Notes: generated by a model from the letters alone, not told the origin. A DNA stretch of 9,601 bases from JACCUZ01 sp038246575 (GCA_038246575.1 JBBRVU010000166.1:1-9601); one strand, 5' to 3'. Counted from the stretch's first letter, positions 1 through 6,457 are shown. Numbers and translations are program-made.

Positions 1-2
1 CG

Positions 3-617
3 CCTGCGTGCATAGCGAATGGTCCATCTGATGATCCACTCTGCATGGGTGCCACGGATGCTTGCCTAGGGCCGGGAGCCGATCGATATCGCGTCTATAT
101 GCGCCAGGACGAAGGCTCACCATGGAAATTCATCTCGACCGTCTGCCTGGGGCCGGGGCAGCGGCCGGCGTCGGTGGCGGACGTGGGGCGGGCCGTGCGG
201 GAACGCGTGGTGAACCTTCTGCCCGACGCAGCCCCGTCGTTCCAGCCGGCGCAGGGCGGCCTGGTCAACCTTCCGACCATCTTTGCCGCCGGCGAGCCGG
301 CCACGATCGAGACCGACACCTTCGACGTGCTTGGCTTCGACGTCACGGTGACCGCGACCGCGCGGTGGGAGTGGGCCTTCGACCGGGGCGTCGTCAAGGG
401 GTTCACCAGCCCCGGCGGCACCTACCCCGACCAGTCGGTCGCCCACACGTACGAAGACACCGGCCCGCGACAGGTCAGCGTCACGACCTACTGGCAGGCG
501 TCGTTCACGGTCAACGGCGACGGCCCGTTCCCCGTCCCCGGTCCAGAGCTCAGCAAGACATCGGCCGCGATCCAGGTGCCGGTGCGTCAGGCCCGGGCGG
601 TTCTCGTCGGCGGCTGA
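3..617 (+). CDS. PKD-like extracytoplasmic protein, probably 5'-partial
   Basis: The reading frame is open from the left window edge to a TGA at 615-617. An ATG lies at 45 (190 codons), but it has no convincing Shine-Dalgarno and the in-frame codons before it read on without a stop, so the gene probably begins outside the window. The protein has three early cysteines, then a segment ending in STVCLGPG, an Ala/Pro-rich linker, and a C-terminal beta-rich half. In that half, WEWAF, a Gly-rich turn, the AHTYEDTGP segment, VSVTTYW and a last strand ending in ARAVLVGG resemble the PKD-type domains of actinobacterial secreted proteins. No signal peptide is visible because the N terminus is missing. 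Codons 1-44 of the visible frame are much poorer in G/C at third positions than the rest. Function is unknown; a cell-surface or secreted binding role is inference. The frame is well supported, the family assignment moderately. Confidence 0.6.
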   Translation, partial: PACIANGPSDDPLCMGATDACLGPGADRYRVYMRQDEGSPWKFISTVCLGPGQRPASVADVGRAVRERVVNLLPDAAPSFQPAQGGLVNLPTIFAAGEPATIETDTFDVLGFDVTVTATARWEWAFDRGVVKGFTSPGGTYPDQSVAHTYEDTGPRQVSVTTYWQASFTVNGDGPFPVPGPELSKTSAAIQVPVRQARAVLVGG

Positions 618-632
618 CTGCCACCCAGCCGC
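610..632. terminator. Hairpin between convergent stop codons
   Basis: A perfect 7-bp inverted repeat, GCGGCTG (610-616) and CAGCCGC (626-632), encloses a 9-base loop. It starts inside the last codons of the rightward gene and ends just before the TAG of the leftward ATPase gene (636-638 on the plus strand). Its position between convergent genes suits a bidirectional terminator. Neither strand shows a T-run after the stem, so an intrinsic terminator is only a possibility. Confidence 0.35.
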
Positions 633-635
633 GCC

Positions 636-2180
636 CTAGCTGGCCTGGACAGCGAACGCCTCGCCGACCGAGGCCGCCAGCTCCCGGTACGCCTCCAGCG
701 TCTCCTCGTCGAGCTCGTCGAGGTCGAGCACGCCACCGGCCTCGAGATGAGGGTCGTACGGGATGGTGACGACGGCGCGGCAGCGAGAGGCGAAGTGGTC
801 CTCGAGCTGCAGGACGTCGACGATGCCGCCGCCGGGGCGAACAGAGGAGATGACCACGACGGCGTTCTTCGCCAGCTCATCGAGTCCGTGGGCCTCGAGC
901 CAGTCGAGAGTGGCGCTCGCACTGCGGGCACCGTCCAGGGAAGCGGAGCTGACCACGACGATCGAGTTGGCCAGCCCCAGGACGCCGCGCATCGCGTCAT
1001 GCAGCAAGCCGGTGCCGCAGTCGGTGAGCACCAGGTTGTAGAAGCGCTCGAGCGTGTCGATGGTGTCGACATAGTCCTGCTCGCTCAACGCCGACGACGC
1101 ACTGGGGTCCGAATCAGATGCCAGCACCTCGAGCCGGGTCGCGGATTGAGACGTGAACGCTCGGATGTCGCCGTAGCGATGGAGCTGCTCCCGTGCCTCG
1201 AGCAGGTGGCGGATCGTCGCGCCGGACTCACGAGTCACCCGCTCGCCAAGCGTTCCGCGGTCGGGGTTCGCGTCAACGGCGATGACCCGGTCGCCCCGCA
1301 AGTTCGCGAACATCGATCCGAGGGCCGCAGTCGTGGTCGTCTTGCCGACCCCGCCCTTGAGGCTGATGACCGCAACGCGATGGGTGCCGCGCACAGGCGT
1401 GCGGGCCCGCGCGAGAAGCTCAGCCTGGTAGCGCTCGGCCCGGGAGAGACCGAGGTTGACCCGTCCGCCCGTCGCGGCCAGCACGTGCTTGCGCCAGCCC
1501 GACTGCGGCCGGATGCGACGAGTACGCAGCACGTTGGCCGCGGTGAGCGTCCCTGCCCCCTTCTGGTCACCCTCGGCCAGCGGCGGGAATGCGAAGCCTC
1601 CTGACGTCGGTGCGGCGGCCGGGGTGAACGCTGGCGGCACGGTGGTGGGCGCCGTGGGCGTCGCCGCAGGCGCGGCCGCCGGCGGCTCGGTCACCTCTGG
1701 CACCGCGACCGAAGGATGGAGCGACAGGGGGATTGCCGGCAGCTCATCGACCGGCTCGGGCTCGGCGACGACCTCCTCGGCAAACTCGTTGGTGTACGTC
1801 ATCGGCTCGGGTGCGGCGAACGTCAGCGGCTCGGCCGTCTCGAACGCGTCGCCCGCAGCGGGGGGCTCGTATCCGTACTCGTCGTCGTCCGGCTCGAAGG
1901 CCTCGCCACTGGCGCTGATGGTCATGCTCGGCTCGTCCTGGGTGAGGTCGACGACCACGGACTCCGTCTGTGGGCCGAGGTCATAGCTGGGCACCCAACC
2001 GGTGTCGACCAGGCCCCCAGGGCCGTCGGAGCCGTCGAAGAGGTCGGCGTCATCGGGCTCGTCCTTGCTTCCGTTGGAGAGCCACGACGGCTCGGGAACC
2101 TGAGGCCAGTCGTCGCTCTTGTGGTCGGTGTCGGGGAAGAGCCCGTTGTGGTGCTCAGCCGGCTTCTCGTGTCGAGCCAT
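636..2180 (-). CDS. EspI-like MinD/ParA-superfamily ATPase
   Basis: This is a 514-residue protein with two parts. Residues 1-200 are a low-complexity acidic, then Pro/Ala-rich, presumably disordered tail. A short basic linker (about 219-262, with RTRRIRPQSGWRK) leads into a SIMIBI-class ATPase domain at about 266-510. The deviant Walker A is KGGVGKTT at 275-282, with both the signature lysine K275 and K280. The second Walker-type strand IAVDANPD has D303, and the switch region LTDCGTG has D387. The acidic/proline tail followed by a MinD-like domain matches ATPases linked to type VII (ESX) secretion, such as mycobacterial EspI; family members are thought to act at the membrane or in secretion regulation rather than division-site selection. 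No esx, ecc or WXG100 gene lies in the window, so the secretion role is inference. It starts at ATG with no Shine-Dalgarno and a leaderless-type -10. Alternatives are a CpaE- or Soj-like role. Confidence 0.9.
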   Translation of the reverse strand: MARHEKPAEHHNGLFPDTDHKSDDWPQVPEPSWLSNGSKDEPDDADLFDGSDGPGGLVDTGWVPSYDLGPQTESVVVDLTQDEPSMTISASGEAFEPDDDEYGYEPPAAGDAFETAEPLTFAAPEPMTYTNEFAEEVVAEPEPVDELPAIPLSLHPSVAVPEVTEPPAAAPAATPTAPTTVPPAFTPAAAPTSGGFAFPPLAEGDQKGAGTLTAANVLRTRRIRPQSGWRKHVLAATGGRVNLGLSRAERYQAELLARARTPVRGTHRVAVISLKGGVGKTTTTAALGSMFANLRGDRVIAVDANPDRGTLGERVTRESGATIRHLLEAREQLHRYGDIRAFTSQSATRLEVLASDSDPSASSALSEQDYVDTIDTLERFYNLVLTDCGTGLLHDAMRGVLGLANSIVVVSSASLDGARSASATLDWLEAHGLDELAKNAVVVISSVRPGGGIVDVLQLEDHFASRCRAVVTIPYDPHLEAGGVLDLDELDEETLEAYRELAASVGEAFAVQAS

Positions 2181-2186
2181 GCGTAC

Positions 2187-2192
2187 AGGCTA
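2187..2192 (-). promoter_or_regulatory. Leaderless -10 element of the MinD-like gene
   Basis: Read on the minus strand, TAGCCT fits the actinobacterial TANNNT -10 consensus. It occupies positions -12 to -7 relative to the A of the ATG at 2180, so transcription should begin at or next to the start codon. No GGAGG-like site is present upstream, which agrees with a leaderless mRNA. A -35 box is not clear. Confidence 0.5.
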
Positions 2193-2197
2193 GCGAC

Positions 2198-2214
2198 CGA
2201 ATCATCAGCATTCG
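2198..2214. promoter_or_regulatory. Inverted repeat in the divergent intergenic gap
   Basis: CGAAT and ATTCG are separated by 7 bases in the gap between the divergent ATPase and ABC transporter genes. The repeat sits 18-34 bases upstream of the ATPase start codon, over the expected -35 region, so it could be an operator. The arms are only 5 bp and may be chance. The rest of the gap (2181-2293) holds no other structure I can support. CACTAT at 2224-2229 could serve as a weak rightward -10. Confidence 0.2.
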
Positions 2215-2293
2215 TCCGTGAGGCACTATGACCCTCGATGACGGGATCCTCGGCACGTGCGGCTCTGCGCTCAGAACACCTCGGATCACCCGC

Positions 2294-4078
2294 GTGACGA
2301 CCATCACCGACACGCGCCGCGACCGACCCGGCGCTTGGGCGACGTTGCGCCGGGGCCTGGCGCTGTCCCCGGAGTTCCGGGCCGGCCTGCCAGTGACACT
2401 GCTCCTGGCCCTGGTCGCGACGGTCGGCCGGGTGCTCGTGCCCGTGGCCGTCCAGCAGACGGTCGACCAGGGCCTGCGCGGCGCCAACGGCCCCGATGTG
2501 GGGCGCGTACGCGACGCCGTGCTCCTCGCGGCTGTGGCGACGCTGGTCACTGCCGTGGCGTCCTACCGCCTCAACGTTCGGCTCTTCCGCACGACCGAGA
2601 GTGGTCTGGCGACCCTTCGGGTGCGGGCATTCCGCCACGTCCACGACCTGTCCGTCCTCACGCAGAACGCCGAACGTCGTGGCTCGCTCGTCTCGCGAGT
2701 CACCAGCGACGTCGACACGATCTCCACGTTCATGCAGTGGGGCGGCCTGCTCATGGTCGTCAGCGTCGGCCAGCTCATCGTCGCGACGGTGCTGATGGCG
2801 GTCTACTCCTGGCAGCTCACCGTGCTGGTATGGGTGTGCTTCCTGCCGCTGTTCCTGATCATGCGCAAGCTGCAACAGCGGGTGTCCACCATCTACGGAC
2901 TGGTGCGAGAGCGCGTGGGCGAGCTGCTCGGCGCCGTGTCCGAGTCCGTGGTCGGTGCGTCCACGGTCCGTGCCTACGGCATCGAGGACCGGACGGCGGA
3001 CCGCATCGACGGCGCGATCGAGCGACACCGGTCCGCCGCCACGAGGGCACAGGCGCTGGTGGCCATCACGTTCTCCTCCGGCGAGATCGTCGCGGGGATC
3101 GCGAACGCGTCGGTGGTCGTCGTCGGCGTGCTGCTGGGGATCGACGGCCAGCTGACCCTCGGTGAGCTGCTGGCGTTCCTGTTCCTCGTCACCCTGTTCG
3201 TGGGCCCGGTGCAGATCGGCACCGAGGTCCTCAACGAAGCGCAGAACGCCATCGCCGGCTGGCGCCGGGTGCTGGGGGTGCTCGACACCACGGCCGATGT
3301 CGCCGATCCCGGCCCCGACGGGACGGTGCTGCCCCGCGGCCCGATCGACGTCCGCTTCGAGCACGTGTCCTACGCCTACCCGGGCGGGCCAACCGTCCTC
3401 GCTGACGTGGACCTGTCCCTCGCCCCGCGGTCGCGGGTCGCCGTGGTCGGGGAGACCGGGTCAGGCAAGACCACGTTCGCCAAGCTGCTCACCCGGCTGA
3501 TGGATCCCTCCGAGGGGCGCATCTTCGTCGACGGTGTCGACCTGCGCGCCGTCTCGTTCGGGTCGCTGCGCTCGCGCATCGTGATGGTCCCGCAGGACGG
3601 CTTCCTGTTCGAGGGAAGCATTGCCGCGAACATCCGCCTCGCCCGGCCGGAGGCCCCCGACGACGACATCGAGCTGGCACTCACCGAGCTCGGCCTGCTG
3701 GACTGGCTCGACACGCTCCCGCACCGCCTGGCGACAGATGTCGGCCAGCGCGGGGAACGGCTGTCGGCGGGGGAGCGGCAGCTCGTCGCCCTGGCCCGGG
3801 CCTACCTCGCCGACCCCGACCTGCTGGTCCTCGATGAGGCGACAAGCGCGGTCGACCCCGGCACCGAGGTTCGCATCGCGCGCGCCCTCGAGGGTCTGAC
3901 CCGCGGGCGAACGGCGCTGACCATCGCCCACCGGCTGTCCACCGCCGAGGCGGCCGACGACGTCATCGTCTTCGACGGCGGCCGGGTCGTGGAGCGCGGC
4001 CGCCACGCGGACCTGGTGACCGGGGGCGGCGTGTACGAGGAGCTGCACGCATCGTGGGCGGCTCAGCAGCGCACCTGA
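2294..4078 (+). CDS. ABC half-transporter, permease fused to ATPase
   Basis: From GTG 2294 the protein is 594 residues, the usual size of an MsbA/MDR-type exporter half-molecule that works as a dimer. About six hydrophobic membrane segments lie near residues 33-51, 75-92, 150-170, 175-191, 262-282 and 290-308. The nucleotide-binding domain has Walker A GETGSGKTT (386-394), Q-loop Q434, signature LSAGE (490-494, in place of LSGGQ), Walker B LLVLDE with catalytic E515, and H-loop H546. All catalytic residues are present, so it should be active. The substrate cannot be read from sequence. An in-frame ATG at 2228 adds 22 residues, but that stretch uses TCT, AGA, ACA and CCT, atypical here, so the GTG is preferred; a weak GGA lies 8 bases before it. 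Only 13 bases separate its stop from the ATG of hisI, so cotranscription with the his/trp genes is possible; a role in amino-acid metabolism is not shown. Confidence 0.92.
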   Translation: MTTITDTRRDRPGAWATLRRGLALSPEFRAGLPVTLLLALVATVGRVLVPVAVQQTVDQGLRGANGPDVGRVRDAVLLAAVATLVTAVASYRLNVRLFRTTESGLATLRVRAFRHVHDLSVLTQNAERRGSLVSRVTSDVDTISTFMQWGGLLMVVSVGQLIVATVLMAVYSWQLTVLVWVCFLPLFLIMRKLQQRVSTIYGLVRERVGELLGAVSESVVGASTVRAYGIEDRTADRIDGAIERHRSAATRAQALVAITFSSGEIVAGIANASVVVVGVLLGIDGQLTLGELLAFLFLVTLFVGPVQIGTEVLNEAQNAIAGWRRVLGVLDTTADVADPGPDGTVLPRGPIDVRFEHVSYAYPGGPTVLADVDLSLAPRSRVAVVGETGSGKTTFAKLLTRLMDPSEGRIFVDGVDLRAVSFGSLRSRIVMVPQDGFLFEGSIAANIRLARPEAPDDDIELALTELGLLDWLDTLPHRLATDVGQRGERLSAGERQLVALARAYLADPDLLVLDEATSAVDPGTEVRIARALEGLTRGRTALTIAHRLSTAEAADDVIVFDGGRVVERGRHADLVTGGGVYEELHASWAAQQRT

Positions 4079-4087
4079 GGTCTCCAG

Positions 4088-4093
4088 GACAAT
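4088..4093 (+). promoter_or_regulatory. Possible -10 element (GACAAT) before hisI
   Basis: GACAAT ends 7 bases before GTG 4101, a spacing that would allow a leaderless hisI transcript starting at that GTG. It overlaps the upstream ATG 4092. No -35 is evident. The same ACAATG geometry recurs at trpE. Confidence 0.25.
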
Positions 4094-4478
4094 GGTCGGC
4101 GTGTCTTCCCTCGAACGATCGATCGCGACCCGGCTCAAGCGCGACCAGGACGGCCTCGTCGCCGCAGTCGTGCAGGACCGCGTCAGCCGTGCGGTGCTCA
4201 TGTTGGGCTGGATGGACGACGAGGCGCTGCACCGGACGCTGACCTCTGGGCGTACGACGTTCTGGAGCCGCAGCCGGCAGGAGTACTGGCGCAAGGGGGA
4301 CACCTCGGGCAACGTCCAGCACGTCCGCGAGGTGCGCCTGGACTGCGACGGTGATGCGGTCCTGGTCGTTGTCGACCAGTCCGGTTCCGCGTGCCACACC
4401 GGGGCACGGAGCTGCTTCGACGCGAACCTGTTGCTGGCAGACGTGACCGGGCCCGAGCCCGACCACCCGACACAATGA
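4092..4478 (+). CDS. hisI: Phosphoribosyl-AMP cyclohydrolase
   Basis: The enzyme opens the purine ring of phosphoribosyl-AMP in the third step of histidine biosynthesis, in the cytoplasm. At 128 residues it is the single-domain form without a HisE pyrophosphohydrolase domain. Diagnostic features are LGWMDDEAL (38-46), the stretch around TFWSRSRQEYWRKGDTSGN (56-74), the metal-binding DCDGD (84-88) and the CHTGARSCF box (101-109). C85, C101 and C108 have the spacing of the family's zinc-binding cysteines; D84, D86 and D88 fit the second metal site. Two starts are plausible. ATG 4092 has GAGG 11 bases upstream. GTG 4101 gives an N terminus MSSLERS and either AGGA at 11 bases or a leaderless -10. 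The stop overlaps the ATG of trpE by 4 bases (ATGA), suggesting translational coupling of the his and trp genes. Confidence 0.96.
   Translation: MVGVSSLERSIATRLKRDQDGLVAAVVQDRVSRAVLMLGWMDDEALHRTLTSGRTTFWSRSRQEYWRKGDTSGNVQHVREVRLDCDGDAVLVVVDQSGSACHTGARSCFDANLLLADVTGPEPDHPTQ
4471..4476 (+). promoter_or_regulatory. Possible -10 element (CACAAT) before trpE
   Basis: CACAAT ends 7 bases before ATG 4484, the same geometry as GACAAT before GTG 4101 of hisI. It lies within the last codons of hisI. No -35 can be recognised, so promoter activity is uncertain; the alternative is translational coupling through ATG 4475. Confidence 0.25.
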
Positions 4479-5983
4479 CGCGCATGGCCACCGCGACGCC
4501 GGACCTCGCGACGTTCCGCACGCTCGCGGAGGACCGGCGCGTCATCCCGGTGACCCGCCGGCTGCTTGCCGACGGCGAGACCCCGGTCGGCCTCTATCGC
4601 AAGCTCGGTGCCAACCGGCCGGGCACGTTCCTGCTCGAGTCGGCGGAGCACGGGCGGATGTGGTCGCGCTACTCCTTCATCGGTGCGCGCTCCCACGCCA
4701 CGCTGACCGAGCGCAACGGCCAGGCGCACTGGATCGGCGAGCCGCCGGAGGGTGTCCCGGTCGACGGCGATCCGCTGCAGGCCCTGCGCGACACCGTTGC
4801 GGTCCTGCACACCGAGCGGCTTCCCGACCTCCCCCCGCTGACCGGAGGCCTGGTCGGGTTCATCGGCTACGACGCCGTGCGGCGCCTCGAACGGCTGCCC
4901 GAGCTGACGACCGACGACCTGCAGGTGCCCGAGCTGGCGACGATGCTCACCACCGACCTCGCCGTCCTCGACCACGCTGACGGTTCGGTGCTGCTCATCG
5001 CCAACGCCATCAACTACGACGACACGGACGACCGGGTGGACTGGGCCCACCAGGACGCGGTGGCCCGGCTCGATGCCATGACCGCCGATCTAGCCTCGCC
5101 GGCAGCCGGGTCCGCGGTCAGCTATGACGCAGACGTGGTGCCCACGTACGACCGCTGTCGCGACACCGATCAGCACGCCGACGCCGTGGTCCGGGTGATC
5201 GAGGAGATCAAGGCCGGTGAGGCGTTCCAGGTGGTGGTCAGTCAGCGTTTTCAGATGACCACGTCCGCGGACGCTCTCGACGTCTACCGGATGCTCCGGG
5301 TGAGCAACCCGAGCCCCTACATGTACCTGCTGCGCTTCGACGGTTACGACGTCGTGGGTTCCAGCCCGGAGGCGCTGGTCAAGGTGACGGGCGGGCGGGC
5401 GCTGCTGCACCCGATCGCCGGCACGCGTCGGCGCGGCGCCACGCCGGAGGAGGACGCCGCCCTCGCGACTGAGCTGCTCGCCGACCCCAAGGAGCGCGCT
5501 GAGCACCTGATGCTCGTGGACCTCGGGCGCAACGACCTCGGGCGCGTCTGCGTGCCGGGCAGCGTCGAGGTCATCGACTTCATGTCAGTGGAGCGCTACA
5601 GCCACGTGATGCACATCGTCAGCACCGTGGTGGGCGACGTGACGCCGGATCGAACGGCGTACGACGTGCTGACCGCGTGCTTCCCCGCCGGCACACTCTC
5701 CGGTGCACCGAAGCCGCGCGCGATGGAGCTCATAGAGGAGCTGGAGCCCACGCGGCGAGGGCTGTACGGCGGGTGTGTCGGCTACCTGGACTTCGCCGGC
5801 GACCTCGATGCCGCGATCGCCATCCGCACGGCGTTGATGCGTGACGGAGTTGCCTACGTGCAGGCCGGTGGCGGCATCGTCGCCGACTCCGACCCGATCG
5901 CCGAGGACGAGGAGTGCCGCAACAAGGCGATGGCGGTGCTGCGGGCGGTCGCGACCGCCGATACGATGCGGCCCGCGACGTGA
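4475..5983 (+). CDS. trpE: Anthranilate synthase component I
   Basis: TrpE converts chorismate to anthranilate, the committed step of tryptophan synthesis, using ammonia delivered by the glutaminase TrpG, which is not in this window. The 502-residue product has the expected N-terminal regulatory domain and C-terminal chorismate-binding domain. LLES (53-56) and NPSPYM (278-283) are the two motifs known from enterobacterial TrpE to form the tryptophan feedback site, so the enzyme is predicted to be feedback-inhibited. Catalytic-domain motifs include IAGTRRRG (around 314-321), EHLMLVDLGRNDLG (343-356) and GTLSGAPK (406-413). The PSPYM/LLES pair separates it from PabB and isochorismate synthases. 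ATG 4475 overlaps the hisI stop; ATG 4484 gives MATATPD and may be the true start, and neither has a Shine-Dalgarno. The stop overlaps the GTG of the next gene by 4 bases. There is no fused TrpG domain. Confidence 0.97.
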   Translation: MTRMATATPDLATFRTLAEDRRVIPVTRRLLADGETPVGLYRKLGANRPGTFLLESAEHGRMWSRYSFIGARSHATLTERNGQAHWIGEPPEGVPVDGDPLQALRDTVAVLHTERLPDLPPLTGGLVGFIGYDAVRRLERLPELTTDDLQVPELATMLTTDLAVLDHADGSVLLIANAINYDDTDDRVDWAHQDAVARLDAMTADLASPAAGSAVSYDADVVPTYDRCRDTDQHADAVVRVIEEIKAGEAFQVVVSQRFQMTTSADALDVYRMLRVSNPSPYMYLLRFDGYDVVGSSPEALVKVTGGRALLHPIAGTRRRGATPEEDAALATELLADPKERAEHLMLVDLGRNDLGRVCVPGSVEVIDFMSVERYSHVMHIVSTVVGDVTPDRTAYDVLTACFPAGTLSGAPKPRAMELIEELEPTRRGLYGGCVGYLDFAGDLDAAIAIRTALMRDGVAYVQAGGGIVADSDPIAEDEECRNKAMAVLRAVATADTMRPAT

Positions 5984-6384
5984 GCGACGCCCGGCCGAGC
6001 GCCCGTCGGGAGATGACGGCGGTCGTCGCTGTGCTGGCGGCGACGGGTCTGCTGCTGCTCGTGCTGGAGACCGTGCTCGGGTTCGTGGTGCTCGCGGGTG
6101 TCGGTGCCGCGGTCCTGCTCCGGCCCCGGGCACGCGCTGGGCTGGCGGCGCTGATGGCCCTGCTCGGTCTGGTCGTTGTTGCCATCGGCGTCACCGGCGA
6201 CGGGTCGTCATCTGTTCTCCTTGTGGCCGCCGGAGCGCTGGTCACCGCCACCTCTGCCTTCGCTGCGGCCCGGTCGCGTCGATGGCCGCCGCCGCGTCGC
6301 GGCGAGCGGATGACGCCTCGCCGGGAACCCGGTCCTCGCGACACGTGGGACGCGCTGGACAGGGGGGAGGACCCAACGGTCTGA
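5980..6384 (+). CDS. Trp-operon-associated membrane protein, short form
   Basis: This 134-residue protein begins at GTG 5980, which overlaps the trpE stop (GTGA), so it is probably translated by coupling. Hydrophobic segments lie near residues 13-30, 33-48, 54-72 and 78-97. A cytoplasmic-type basic stretch (RSRRWPPPRRGER) and the C-terminal signature DTWDALDRGEDPT (121-133) follow. That tail and the position right after trpE identify the actinobacterial Trp_oprn_chp family, whose biochemical role is unknown. Family members I know of are usually longer, with a sizeable extracytoplasmic loop between the first two helices; here segments one and two are almost contiguous, so the loop seems to be missing. 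Identification is firm from the tail and context. A role in tryptophan metabolism or transport is only suggested by location. Confidence 0.87.
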   Translation: MSDARPSARREMTAVVAVLAATGLLLLVLETVLGFVVLAGVGAAVLLRPRARAGLAALMALLGLVVVAIGVTGDGSSSVLLVAAGALVTATSAFAAARSRRWPPPRRGERMTPRREPGPRDTWDALDRGEDPTV

Positions 6385-6391
6385 CTCCTGG

Positions 6392-6397
6392 CACAAT
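6392..6397 (+). promoter_or_regulatory. Possible -10 (CACAAT) for the HGxxPAAW unit
   Basis: CACAAT lies in the 73-base gap after the short Trp-associated gene, about 60 bases before the next ATG. A start near 6404 would put the strong hairpin at 6407-6436 at the extreme 5' end of the mRNA. No recognisable -35 box is present, so this rests on resemblance to the ACAAT elements before hisI and trpE. Confidence 0.3.
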
Positions 6398-6406
6398 CTG
6401 GCCCGT

Positions 6407-6436
6407 CGGTGGCCGGGCGCACTCGCCTGGCCACCG
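6407..6436 (+). promoter_or_regulatory. 13-bp hairpin, 5' UTR structure or terminator
   Basis: CGGTGGCC (6407-6414) pairs perfectly with GGCCACCG (6429-6436). Inside, G6415 can wobble with U6428, and GGCG (6416-6419) pairs with CGCC (6424-6427), leaving a CACT tetraloop. The result is an uninterrupted 13-bp stem, the strongest hairpin I found in the window. No U-run follows, so it is not a classical intrinsic terminator. It could end the hisI-trpE unit by another mechanism, protect the 5' end of the downstream mRNA, or regulate it. The Shine-Dalgarno of the next gene (6445-6453) lies outside the stem. Confidence 0.6.
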
Positions 6437-6444
6437 CAGCACCC

Positions 6445-6453
6445 GAGGAGGAG
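6445..6453 (+). promoter_or_regulatory. Ribosome binding site of the HGxxPAAW gene
   Basis: GAGGAGGAG ends 4 bases before ATG 6458 and offers AGGAGG in two registers. It is the strongest Shine-Dalgarno in the window, and it fixes the start codon of this gene. Confidence 0.8.
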
Positions 6454-6457
6454 CTCC

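Noticed and set aside
747..1604. Plus-strand open frame (285 codons) inside the ATPase gene
   Set aside because: It is the complement of a well-conserved MinD-like domain and reads as Arg/Gly/Val-rich filler.
2228..2293. N-terminal extension of the ABC transporter from ATG 2228
   Set aside because: A GTGAGG lies only 4 bases from this ATG, and the 22 codons use AGA, ACA, TCT and CCT, unlike the rest of the gene. GTG 2294 gives a normal family N terminus. Not excluded outright.
1922..3364. Long minus-strand open frame (480 codons) across the ATPase promoter and ABC transporter gene
   Set aside because: It lies antisense to a clear ABC transporter and the start of the ATPase gene. Its translation is low-complexity Arg/Asp/His/Gly-rich sequence with no domain, as expected for shadow frames in GC-rich coding DNA.
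3461..5050. Minus-strand open frame (529 codons) opposite the ABC, hisI and trpE genes
   Set aside because: It crosses three recognised genes on the other strand and shows no motif, no start signal and shadow-type composition.
6385..6457. Trp attenuator with leader peptide before the HGxxPAAW gene
   Set aside because: No small open frame with consecutive TGG codons is present, and there is no U-run after the hairpin.
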